This document shows positions 45,201 through 53,004 of a stretch of DNA of 64,000 bases, piece by piece (the first letter of the stretch is position 1; each line of letters begins with the position of its first letter). This stretch comes from Teredinibacter purpureus (GTDB lineage Bacteria; Pseudomonadota; Gammaproteobacteria; Pseudomonadales; Cellvibrionaceae). The notes under the pieces were generated by a model. The model searched no databases. It was not told the origin of the DNA and was given only the letters and a program-made list of their open reading frames with translations. The stretch lies in assembly GCF_014217335.1 (NCBI RefSeq), contig NZ_CP060092.1:141501-205500 (forward strand), read 5' to 3'. Position numbers and translations under genes: made by a program.

Positions 45201-47088
45201 GCGGTGAATTTTTTACAAATTGATCCGCTTCTTTTGCAAGTTCAACTGGGGGTATTGCGGTTTTATCACGCATGAACGTTAGGGAATCGGGTAACGGTAC
45301 GACATCCCACGAGTACGCGATATGTCGAGCCATTGCAATAGAGGCGCCGTGTAGCAAATCATTGCCGTGGACATGATGCGTTTTCAACCCCATCCGAAAC
45401 GTATTCGTTGCAGTTGTAATGGTGGTGTTATCTTTATTGATATCCGCAGACGCAATATACGAGGGATAAGGGGGGAGCACCGTAATATTCTCTTCAGGAA
45501 TACCATTTTCCATGACAAACTTTGAGAGCAACTCGACCCGTGCATCGCGCTGAGTTTCTGAGTTCAGTTTTAAACGATAGTTTTTGGCCGCAAAGTTTAA
45601 TAGTGCCATAGCATTATTAATGCTACGCAACCCTCTGGCGGGCTTGTTCTTTTTTCGTAGTTTTTCCGTCAACCCCCAAACAGCCTGATACGCACCTTGC
45701 GTAATCGGATTTTTGTACAGCACTACGTCTTTTCGAATAGCCTCCAAAAAAGCGATATCATCATAGACTTCATAAAATATAGTATTGGCCATTTCAAGGC
45801 CATTGTATTTTACACTATCGTCTTTTGTGCTTTCATATTCCAACAAGTAATCTCGGTATTTATCGAGTTCTGTTTTTCTCGTTTTCATTTGTTGGGTAAA
45901 AAAATGAAAACTATACCAGCGTGGCAACCGCATCTTTTCAGATTTAGATAATCGCCGCATGTCGGCCCACAAATGCTTATTAGCATAAGCCGAGGACAAG
46001 CTCGCGAACTGAGAGTCATCGAAGTATAATTTTAGTTTTTTACTTTCAATAAAGCGTTTTATCAGTAAGAAAGGATCTATTGCAAAACCGAAGCTTTTAA
46101 TTTTTTCGTTTGCATAGGCTTCTCGGCTATCTTTAAAATGACCGTAACGAGCGTATTTCTTCTTGGATTTTTCAATAAGCGTTGTTAGCTCTGAGGCTAA
46201 CGCATCGGTATATTGCTCTTTAATAAGCGTTTTCAACGCAATTCGAATTAACTGGATCGTTTTCGGCCCTACTTGAAAAACGGCTTGTGAGGTCATATTA
46301 AAATAGACCCCTTCAAGTGAAATATCGATGGTAGCCGTTGGAATTAATTCTTGCGATAGCACCGACCGTTGTGCCGCATCGGGGTCTTTTTCGCGTTGAA
46401 TTTTACGCTGTATTCTGCCGCTTTGTTGCTGCACAACGTGCGTGAGTTCATGTGCGACTAAATGCTTTCCCGCGCGAGTTTGAGGCGCATAGTGGCCTGC
46501 GCCAAAAACAATATTGTTATTATGAGTATACGCTTTTGCCTGCAGACTTCTGGCGGAATCACTCGCGGCGCCACCATTGTGTACGCGAACCGAGCTAAAA
46601 TCGTAACCAAAACGCGGTTCGAAATAATGCTTTAACGCGGCTGAAAGGGGTTCGCCACGGCCTTGCAAACCTTCCACCGTAGACTGTATAGCCGGTGTTA
46701 GTTCTGGCACAGTAGCGCTGTGTTCGGGTTCCCGCTGAACAACGCCGCCCTCACGTTCTTCTTCTCGACGATGCTGCTGTTCGCAGCTCGCACATTTTCG
46801 ATTAATAAGATTACTTGCGGGGCTAACAGGCGTAATCATTGGCGTAGATTCAGAACTTAGGCTCTCACTATTAGTGATCTTATCGGCCACGCGATCTGCC
46901 TCTTGCTCGAAGGCATCGTTACTCGCACCAACACTTAGCTTTTTCTGCAGTAGATTATTCCCAAGGTGGCGAGGACAAACAGTGGCACCAACAGCCTGTA
47001 CCGCCGGTTGTTTGGGTATTGCCGGCGCTTTACTATGCCCGTGGCTACGCGTATTTTTGTTAGCGCTGGATTTTGTATCAAACGTCAT
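42298..47088 (-). CDS. DUF4157 (eCIS-core) giant protein with toxin-like C-terminus
   Basis: At 1596 aa this is the largest gene here and probably a cargo of the adjacent injection system. The N-terminal region has LSVGASNDAFEQEADRVADK, a CASCEQQ pair and then the eCIS-core DUF4157 domain: GEPLSAALKHYFEPRFGYDF, SSVRVHNG and LVAHELTHVVQQQSG (HExxH at about 213-217). Residues about 250-940 are mixed alpha/beta without recognised family. Hydrophobic stretches follow at about 955-1060 (FEYLEYALAALGIIMLVAGT; IINIIGAVVVVVGTLTKV). A Thr-Pro/Arg-rich linker (near 1300) leads to a C-terminal module of about 230 residues containing WQRLHLWGPGFGDEAAAGMM and NLVWQND, resembling a polymorphic-toxin type 4 domain. 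Toxicity is inferred. No immunity gene is recognised. Confidence 0.85.
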   Translation of the reverse strand: MTFDTKSSANKNTRSHGHSKAPAIPKQPAVQAVGATVCPRHLGNNLLQKKLSVGASNDAFEQEADRVADKITNSESLSSESTPMITPVSPASNLINRKCASCEQQHRREEEREGGVVQREPEHSATVPELTPAIQSTVEGLQGRGEPLSAALKHYFEPRFGYDFSSVRVHNGGAASDSARSLQAKAYTHNNNIVFGAGHYAPQTRAGKHLVAHELTHVVQQQSGRIQRKIQREKDPDAAQRSVLSQELIPTATIDISLEGVYFNMTSQAVFQVGPKTIQLIRIALKTLIKEQYTDALASELTTLIEKSKKKYARYGHFKDSREAYANEKIKSFGFAIDPFLLIKRFIESKKLKLYFDDSQFASLSSAYANKHLWADMRRLSKSEKMRLPRWYSFHFFTQQMKTRKTELDKYRDYLLEYESTKDDSVKYNGLEMANTIFYEVYDDIAFLEAIRKDVVLYKNPITQGAYQAVWGLTEKLRKKNKPARGLRSINNAMALLNFAAKNYRLKLNSETQRDARVELLSKFVMENGIPEENITVLPPYPSYIASADINKDNTTITTATNTFRMGLKTHHVHGNDLLHGASIAMARHIAYSWDVVPLPDSLTFMRDKTAIPPVELAKEADQFVKNSPQNLKTPIKTFKTDGSANQSIAMKHLGIGEYLLVGRAAPHYKQDMNWVQHASAAGHPFFVYDASTLAHNTAFTEWDQLASLKAKQAKATDDKKKGYQDDIDRLEQRESSGLLSLTQKDIEDTTKLMTTAKKLRQFIVDDRAKKLSSSGDASTDPFIIRLKNHDRAQYDVYNLIREMYSPRQYSDLTAIDEYVSVLQKQNKQLTRLGIRVGDAQSRFKPGYPALRVVAALVKKDDGNVVPLMLVAGYHPDADPENGNHKMKLVDVTFDAPKKGDMIYVGGTSSTQQDAVQSAFVKFGEDNKYGNGKIVYRLPQTSIRGTSNSVTTFFEYLEYALAALGIIMLVAGTIATAGALSPAAAAVVMALGVSLAVISAAMSIRNMNNRKEKGTLELDTETALDIINIIGAVVVVVGTLTKVTLAARTATLSRMLTVQRLDRLIAIYDVTELGANIYLLNAKVKEDIDAIKKLRLPKDQEANMIASVTYSAIQQGAMMGISAYSTLRQIPDVYQKRVEGSAYQSWLEKGWIKMGSDNNVEITNAAPPFLRKNKPNVGTAPAKDQQGVVAKMAVKSEPLTQIKTVDKEHTLTLTERGRIIRCSDLCQDLRAKYQRVVDADPDLHQQLLKIEAKALEASSKGNKVLAAEALAEARSLESVLKAAQVKATAATPTPTPARPRTRARTAPAATPTRSPIALHTPDELRLITQGRTLGMLDTEVDRFIEMFRRLRMPVDEMSRQMDQWASTLRSYPNAKFRLAPDFILDPASRARLPDFDQRIAGTGGIESIVVRDAPNEGGIAITIAGIIFPRRLARKSKDVTATRRRAPEFNSSGNLFSVKEAGLNRQWQRLHLWGPGFGDEAAAGMMWGPRKINLVWQNDSVESYIRQLATITDSIGGRTRVKATAISWENPTPSGWRAPQGDNFLKRVQYEITLERPGQPNTTIRVTIDVAEPPNPDIKSFGIDPAHAVNLGDLLD

Positions 47089-47101
47089 ATAAAAATTCCA
47101 T

Positions 47102-48841
47102 TTAGAACCTTAGCCCCACGCCGCCCGTTGGCCCACCCGACCGAATCCCTTCATCCGATATGATTACGTAGCCCCCTACTCGCCAGAAAAATCGGGTGCC
47201 CGTAGCGCCCATTTCTTGGCCAATACCGATCGCCCCTAAGGCACGATAACGGTTGCGGAGGTTCGCGGTATCGGCGGTAGGTACTTCGGCTAACACACCG
47301 GCTTCTATATCAAAGAAAAGTGGGTTATTTACATTTATACCGTCTTCCAATGCTCGCAGACCCATCGCGCCGCCCAATAACAATCGGTCTGGGGTGAGGT
47401 AAAGGCCTCGCACACCCAACCGTAAACCATGAAGGCGGCCTAAAATCACATCAGCACCGAGCATTCCTGTACCGCCAGATGAGCCACTAGCATGGCTAGA
47501 CCCACCTCGTAGCTCAACCAAGCCATTCACATTAGGCGACGTTTGTTTAGGCGGGGGAACCGGTACCGGCTCACCAGACGGTTTGGGAAACGCGCGCCGT
47601 ACAGGCCTATTTTGCCGTGCAGCTCGCTGACGAATACGTCGCTCCAACTCGTCGATTTCCGCAGTGAAGGTACGCAAGCCGTCTAGAAATTGCGGCTCTA
47701 TCTCCGCTAGCTCAACATCCCCGTGCCCCGTTGAAAACCCAATATCCTGTCGGCCGGCATGAATAAACCACACATGCAGACATTCGTGGTAGAGCGTAGA
47801 GGCCATAGCCGATTCAGGATCGGTATGGGAAAAATGCAAAAGCGGATTTCGTCTCGAAGGCCAAGCTCCCCCAAGGATAATTCCACGGTTATTAGGGTTG
47901 CGTGGTGCAAGGGTTCTAACCCATACGTTATAGCGAGGCTGGTTCGGGCGATTGGGCTCGAAAAAACCTGATGCATCAGAACGGTGTGCTGGAAGGGTAT
48001 CGGTAAATACAACATGAATCTGTGAACGACAGTGTCGCCGCCCACGACAAAACAACCGCCATAGTGCATTAATCAAATTCTGGCCTGAGGTCGTACGCAA
48101 CATGCGCGACTTTGCCTCCTGCGCAACACGGTTTCGCCCCGCATTGGTAGGCCACTGTATGGGCGCCACAACGGCGTTCCAACTATCAGGCGCATCAACT
48201 CCCGGTACGCGCTGTACGTATTGAGAACCCACGGGTGAAATACCCACCGACGATGGCCCCCCCGTTTGTTGCAAGACATGTGTAAGCTCGTGCGCGAGTA
48301 AGTGCCTGCCCGTTACACTGCGCGGATTATATTCACCTGACGAAAACACAATATCGCGCCCGTAGGTAAAGGCCCGCGCAGAATAATGCTGGCTTAACGC
48401 ATTCGCCGCTGGATTTGAGTGTATGCGCACGTGTGAAAAATCTGTACCAAAACGAGATTCAAAAAAATGTTTTGCGCCTTGCTCTAATGGTTGGCCTTGA
48501 GCCGTCACGCCCGTTGGCAATGCAGCCGGCCTAGCGTAAGGCGCTCCGCCACCAGAAGGTACAGTAGGCGAAATTTTTCGCTGAAGAGTTTTGTCGTCTT
48601 CTTGCTTACAGCTTGCACATTGGCGTTGTACGCGTGCATGAGATTCGGACGATGCCGCTGAGCGAGGATGCCATTGACGCGGCCTCGATTCTTGTTTAGC
48701 ACGGTTATCATTCGCGCTTGACATAATACGTGCCGCCACACGATCGGCTTCCTGCTCAAAACGATCGTTAGAACCGCCTATTTTTAATGCCGGTTGAAGG
48801 CAAGGCAATACCGGCGTCGACCGCACCGCACTGTTTCCCAT
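47102..48841 (-). CDS. DUF4157 (eCIS-core) protein with second HExxH and barrel-like C-terminus
   Basis: The 579-aa frame has the eCIS-core pattern IGGSNDRFEQEADRVAARIM, a QCASCKQ pair, GQPLEQGAKHFFESRFGTDF, SHVRIHSNP and LLAHELTHVLQQTGG (about 184-188). A second HExxH, ECLHVWFIHAG preceded by YH, lies near 354-358. The last 130 residues alternate polar and hydrophobic strands (LHGLRLGVRGLYL, LFFDIEAGVLAEVP, FFWRVGGYVIIS) and end in GVGLRF, as in outer-membrane beta-barrels. The MGNSAVR start has no ribosome-binding site, and the upstream in-frame reading (HLLIQRAMGNSAVRS) matches the usual family sequence, so translation probably begins at 48989 in another frame (see next entry). It lies 14 bases upstream of the large cargo gene. 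Confidence 0.8.
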   Translation of the reverse strand: MGNSAVRSTPVLPCLQPALKIGGSNDRFEQEADRVAARIMSSANDNRAKQESRPRQWHPRSAASSESHARVQRQCASCKQEDDKTLQRKISPTVPSGGGAPYARPAALPTGVTAQGQPLEQGAKHFFESRFGTDFSHVRIHSNPAANALSQHYSARAFTYGRDIVFSSGEYNPRSVTGRHLLAHELTHVLQQTGGPSSVGISPVGSQYVQRVPGVDAPDSWNAVVAPIQWPTNAGRNRVAQEAKSRMLRTTSGQNLINALWRLFCRGRRHCRSQIHVVFTDTLPAHRSDASGFFEPNRPNQPRYNVWVRTLAPRNPNNRGIILGGAWPSRRNPLLHFSHTDPESAMASTLYHECLHVWFIHAGRQDIGFSTGHGDVELAEIEPQFLDGLRTFTAEIDELERRIRQRAARQNRPVRRAFPKPSGEPVPVPPPKQTSPNVNGLVELRGGSSHASGSSGGTGMLGADVILGRLHGLRLGVRGLYLTPDRLLLGGAMGLRALEDGINVNNPLFFDIEAGVLAEVPTADTANLRNRYRALGAIGIGQEMGATGTRFFWRVGGYVIISDEGIRSGGPTGGVGLRF

Positions 48842-48989
48842 TGCGCGCTGAATAAGTAAATGGTTTTTTTTGACCGGAGCGTTTTGTCGTGGGTTTAGGG
48901 TTAAGAAAAGACGAGAAATGCTGTGGTGCTATCGATCCTTTATTGGCTGAAGAGGCGTATGGGGTAATACTAGGCGTTCGTCTTAGCAT
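48842..48989 (-). other. Out-of-frame N-terminal segment of the second DUF4157 protein
   Basis: From an ATG at 48989 with a GGGGGG site, a frame encodes MLRRTPSITPYASSANKGSI, HFSSFLNPKP and TTKRSGQKK, similar to N-termini of eCIS-core proteins. At the eight-A tract 48864-48871 the frame must move by one base to join VKKNHLLIQRAMGNSAV of the main frame. Seven A would restore a single 628-residue protein. The shift may be a sequence error, phase variation, or real inactivation. Confidence 0.55.
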
Positions 48990-49006
48990 GGTATACCCCC
49001 CGCCGA

Positions 49007-49447
49007 TTAACTCGATTTAACTAGCGTTTGCGCAGCGTCGCTAAACGAAAAATCAATCTCGTACATTGGCGTTGCGTCGGGTACCGGTGTTGGTGGTTTA
49101 GAATTAATGGCCGGCGATACTAGGCTCACCGAAATAGTGCCGGTGGTTCCTTTTAAAGCAACAGGGTTGCCTTTTTTAGTTGTCACGGTCGATAGGCCGT
49201 CCACACTGTTAAGCATCGCAAACTTCAGTGAGCCGGGCGTATCGTGAATAGCCGTTGTGTAGGCCGCAACATAAGTCGCAAATGATGCTTCGATATCCGA
49301 TTCAACTAGCACTTCTTTACCACCGACCGTTAATGTTGGCCCGGATGGCGCCAAAGCAAGGCTATGAGAGGCCACCGTTATACTCAATTTTTTATCGACC
49401 GGTGCCAAAGTGGCCGATACAGATTTGACTAATACTTCTTCACCCAT
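49007..49447 (-). CDS. eCIS-linked hypothetical protein (146 aa)
   Basis: From the ATG at 49447, which has an AAGGAAA ribosome-binding site, the product is 146 aa: GEEVLVKSVSATLAPVDKKL, LTVGGKEVLVESDIEASF, VALKGTTGTISVSLVSPAI. It has no signal peptide and looks beta-rich, with a Pro-rich turn (SKPPTPVPDATP) before the end. I do not recognise the family. Its place between a fibre-like gene and the cargo genes suggests a baseplate accessory or loading factor; this is inference from position. Confidence 0.65.
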   Translation of the reverse strand: MGEEVLVKSVSATLAPVDKKLSITVASHSLALAPSGPTLTVGGKEVLVESDIEASFATYVAAYTTAIHDTPGSLKFAMLNSVDGLSTVTTKKGNPVALKGTTGTISVSLVSPAINSKPPTPVPDATPMYEIDFSFSDAAQTLVKSS

Positions 49448-49504
49448 TAAATTTTTCCTTTTAATTCTAGGCGCCAACGTTACGACAAACGGCACGCTAG
49501 GAGG

Positions 49505-50125
49505 TTAGCGCTGCGACAGGCCTTTCTCGAAACAATGGCCGCAATAATCGTAGCCCAGCGCTAGCGCCGCCTCTATAGATTCAAAATAATACCGTCTATC
49601 AACTCGAAGATTATCGAGCTGACATGTGTTTTTTTCGTTTTCCAGATCGTGAAATTCCTCGCTGTTCGAATTACCCAAATAACGCGTTGGTATTTCTTGT
49701 GCAATCACTCGATCCGGCGTTAATGTTAACTGCACATTACGCTTCAATCTAGACGACGCACGTTTTTCTAAAGGCGGGTGAACAAAATACGCAATTAAAC
49801 GTGCATATTCCCCCACGCCACTATAAATGCCGCACTCACGAATACTGCCCACACCTTCACCAGCCAAGAAGTTACTCGCCACGGCGATAAGTGCCGTTGC
49901 CTCTACGCTGACCTCACCCGGTTTGGATAAATACTGAATATCGGATTGTACGATTGGTTTTCTTGCCACCTCGGTCGTCAACGTGGCGATCGAGCGCCGT
50001 AATAACGGAGGATTTAAATCCCATGTTGGCGAACCCGTTCCAATAGCCATACTTAACGATGCCTGTTCCGAGGCATCGCCTTTTATACACATTGCCAAAT
50101 AACGATAGAAGTTGTGAGTAAGCAT
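49505..50125 (-). CDS. eCIS fibre-like protein with Cys-rich C-terminus
   Basis: The 206-aa protein has a tail-fibre-like body: GTGSPTWDLNPPLLRRSIAT, IQYLSKPGEVSVEATALIAV and GVGSIRECGIYSGVGEYARL. The REcGIY turn and the order of features resemble the small protein at 55012-55524, so the two may be paralogues. The last 45 residues carry NTCQLDNLRVDRRYYFESIE and AALALGYDYCGHCFEKG, giving three cysteines and a His in a pattern like the Ada-type or related small zinc-binding fold (F-S-x-E-A-x-x-x-G-Y-x-x-C-x-x-C). A metal-binding adaptor role is guesswork. Confidence 0.6.
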   Translation of the reverse strand: MLTHNFYRYLAMCIKGDASEQASLSMAIGTGSPTWDLNPPLLRRSIATLTTEVARKPIVQSDIQYLSKPGEVSVEATALIAVASNFLAGEGVGSIRECGIYSGVGEYARLIAYFVHPPLEKRASSRLKRNVQLTLTPDRVIAQEIPTRYLGNSNSEEFHDLENEKNTCQLDNLRVDRRYYFESIEAALALGYDYCGHCFEKGLSQR

Positions 50126-50136
50126 AAGAAAGGCTC

Positions 50137-52920
50137 TTAACGTTTACGTAAACGGCAAAAGATTAACAACATAAGCAAGATTAAGCACAGCACTACGAGC
50201 GCAACAATAATGGCCCAAAGCTGTTTAACTAAGGGAGTGTGCTCGTCAGCTTGTGCTACGCCCGAAGCGTTCGTCTCGCAATCGGGGTTGCCTGTGCCCG
50301 CAGTGTGACCGTTGCCTACGGTTAAATCGAAACCATTATTCGTGGAAATACTCACCACCGGTGGCTGCGCGTTAGGCGCATAGGTGGCAATCTGTAAATA
50401 ATACCCATTATTAAGGTCTAACAACTCGCCATAGGGATAACCGCCCTCAACCTCTACCGCAAAGGTATGTGCAAGCCCAGGGCCCACATAGTTGCCCTGT
50501 GAATCTTTCGGCAGAAAATAGAGCAGCTGGCTGGCTCTATCGGCAAGCATTGGGCCTACCATTATTTGAAAGGGTGTATCGCCAGCGGTTGGCGCAACAC
50601 CAACATACTGGGAGCTAACGCGCATGCGACCAAACTCCACGCCATCGGTTGTGGTGCCCAGTGCAAAGTAGCGAAAATTGTAACTACCTTCTAACCCCGT
50701 ATTATTAAACGCAAGGCTGTAAATACCGTCACCCGCTATTTTATCGCCCTGTGTCCCATCGTCTACCAGCGGCATTCCCGGTAGAGCATTACGCGTAAGC
50801 CCCTCTTTTTGACAACGCCCAAAATGATAGGACGATAACGCAAAGCGCCCAACTTTCGGCTCTGCTGCAGAACCCGATTGAGCGGCGACCGCTTGGGATA
50901 TGCGGCGAGTCCACGATTGATTATGTTTTTTCACGCTCGCCAAGAATTGGCTATTATCATCGCCATTGGCGAAGCTCGGAATATTCGGCGTAGTTGCCTC
51001 ACAGTTATCCCCAACAGTACTCAGATAGTTACCTAAACCTTCCCCAGGCACTGCCGCTTCTACCGATACGTTTGCACCCAATATTGGCTCACCGTTATCA
51101 AGCAAACTCACTTGCAATAGAATATCGTCACCGGCAAAATATTTTTTCTGTTGTGTTAAAAATCTCGCCAAGATACGTAAGTCCGCTAATACAAATTCGT
51201 TGTCTTGTAATGCACCAGACGATACCAATTGCCAGACACCATTTTCCGCTGGGTTATTCAATACCAGCGCTGCATAACCAATATCAGTATTCACGTAGCT
51301 AGCCAGCGAATCGTAATCGGCGGCGCTTGCGGGGTTACCATTAAGCTCGAGCGTGAGATCCGTGGCATTGGCGGGCGTATCCCATACGCCAATAAACACC
51401 AATTTGTCGGGCGCGCCAGGATTATAATTGGCCCCGATTTTAGGTACTTGATTAATCGTCAATGGCGCTTGCAGGGTTTCTAAATACGCCATTAATAAAT
51501 CGGAAAAGGAATTGGTTTGGTTAAACCTTGCTTCGTGACTATAAGCGGCACCGCCATTAAATGCCGTAGAAATATCGGCAAGTAAGGCTGTATCCGCAAC
51601 GCCATCATTACCCAAGGCAACGGTTCGAATTTGAGTAAAGTTTTTCTCATCCACCGAAAAATCAGTATTCGGATCGAAAGGCACATCGCTATTAGGCTGA
51701 TTGTGTAAACCATCGCTCAGTAATATTGCAATACGATCACGCTTATCGTTTGGTGAGGCACCCGCAATACCTAATTGGTCTTCTAGCGCAAATTCGATAC
51801 CGGCTTTAATGGGCGTACAATTATTACTGCCCGGATTAGCGGCGTTCGCGTCAGTGTACGAACCGCTTGTGGGTGGTGGCGGTACATCGCCTGGCGACAA
51901 CTTGCCCCCCAACCCGGACACCGCGCCCGTTGTATTGCCACTCACCGTCTCGTCGCTGCACGACCACGAATATTGCGAAATGCTCACTTGGTCATCTAGC
52001 ATATCGGTTTTAAACAAGCCCAGTGTCGTAACAAAAAGGTCTGCCGCACGTTTCGCTTGCACCCACCGATTATCAACACCACCATCGGTTTGCAACATAC
52101 TGCCCGAATTATCCATGATTACGGCGTAATCGATAGGGTAACGCATATGCATATTGCCCCACATAAGTGGCGCATTAGCGCTCACAGTATTCGCACCGTT
52201 TAGTGGGTACGTAGCCGTCGACGTTGCAGGCGCACCCGGCAACGGGTTACTGCTAGAAATAGCATTGGCATTTTCCGAGCGAGCTTCCACCAAAAGCCCA
52301 AGCGTTTGGGGAAAGTAGCTCCAGCCAAAGTCGGCTGGCGTTAACACAAATTCACCCGACCAACCCAACTGAAACCCTACTTCCGCTCCAGCATATTCAC
52401 CGGGGTTCGCCGCAATAATATGTGCGTTTGATAACGCTAGTGGGCTACCAGCACCGGCAAAAACACCGCCGGAACGATTAATACGCGTAAAGTTGCACGC
52501 TAGCGCGACACAATCTGCGCGGGTTATTCGCAAGGCCGTATCTTCCTGTGCCTCATCGGCATTGGCGGTACCGTGATTGTGAAGGCGATCGAAATAAAAG
52601 CTAATACGATCATCCGCGTTCGCGTCAATATCGTGCACCGAGAAATAAACACGGAGTTCTTCGTTGCCCGTTGCCGCGTCGAAGTAGCGCTTCGAATACA
52701 CTTTTGCCTCTAGGTAATCGGAACCTAAGGCTTCCACCATATGATCAGCATCATTGTATTCGTTGAGTGTATTGACTCCGTCTGCGGTAAATACCGCACT
52801 GACCGAACGACTAACAGTATGATTTACCGCTGGGTCCGTTCCATCGGTAGACGCAAGCGCGAGTGTCGACAATCCGAGTAGTGTGCCCGCTAGGCACCGG
52901 TAGCGTAGTAATCGCTTCAT
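50137..52920 (-). CDS. Membrane-anchored VWA-domain protein in the eCIS cluster
   Basis: From the ATG at 52920 (GGGGAGAAC site) the product is 927 aa. It has a signal peptide (KRLLRYRCLAGTLLGLSTLA), an N-terminal beta region (LEAKVYSKRYFDAATG, VYFSVHDIDANADDRISFYF) and, at about 262-450, a von Willebrand A domain with the MIDAS motif DYAVIMDNSGSM, VQAKRAADLFVTTL, and IAILLSDGLHNQPN. Beta-sandwich repeats follow (LAGDDILLQVSLLDNGEPI-like, AGDGIYSLAFNNTGLEGSYN), then a C-terminal helix (LWAIIVALVVLCLILLMLLI) with a CRLRKR stop. It is exported and membrane-held, unlike the cytoplasmic eCIS parts around it. An in-frame ATG at 52986 would bury the signal peptide. Role unknown; surface sensing or cargo handling are possible. 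Confidence 0.85.
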   Translation of the reverse strand: MKRLLRYRCLAGTLLGLSTLALASTDGTDPAVNHTVSRSVSAVFTADGVNTLNEYNDADHMVEALGSDYLEAKVYSKRYFDAATGNEELRVYFSVHDIDANADDRISFYFDRLHNHGTANADEAQEDTALRITRADCVALACNFTRINRSGGVFAGAGSPLALSNAHIIAANPGEYAGAEVGFQLGWSGEFVLTPADFGWSYFPQTLGLLVEARSENANAISSSNPLPGAPATSTATYPLNGANTVSANAPLMWGNMHMRYPIDYAVIMDNSGSMLQTDGGVDNRWVQAKRAADLFVTTLGLFKTDMLDDQVSISQYSWSCSDETVSGNTTGAVSGLGGKLSPGDVPPPPTSGSYTDANAANPGSNNCTPIKAGIEFALEDQLGIAGASPNDKRDRIAILLSDGLHNQPNSDVPFDPNTDFSVDEKNFTQIRTVALGNDGVADTALLADISTAFNGGAAYSHEARFNQTNSFSDLLMAYLETLQAPLTINQVPKIGANYNPGAPDKLVFIGVWDTPANATDLTLELNGNPASAADYDSLASYVNTDIGYAALVLNNPAENGVWQLVSSGALQDNEFVLADLRILARFLTQQKKYFAGDDILLQVSLLDNGEPILGANVSVEAAVPGEGLGNYLSTVGDNCEATTPNIPSFANGDDNSQFLASVKKHNQSWTRRISQAVAAQSGSAAEPKVGRFALSSYHFGRCQKEGLTRNALPGMPLVDDGTQGDKIAGDGIYSLAFNNTGLEGSYNFRYFALGTTTDGVEFGRMRVSSQYVGVAPTAGDTPFQIMVGPMLADRASQLLYFLPKDSQGNYVGPGLAHTFAVEVEGGYPYGELLDLNNGYYLQIATYAPNAQPPVVSISTNNGFDLTVGNGHTAGTGNPDCETNASGVAQADEHTPLVKQLWAIIVALVVLCLILLMLLIFCRLRKR

Positions 52921-53004
52921 AAACTGTTCTCCCCATTCTTTTATTTTTTGAGAATTGCTAAAACTTTTTACGTAGAAACACACCATGCGCGTATACGATA
53001 ACGC

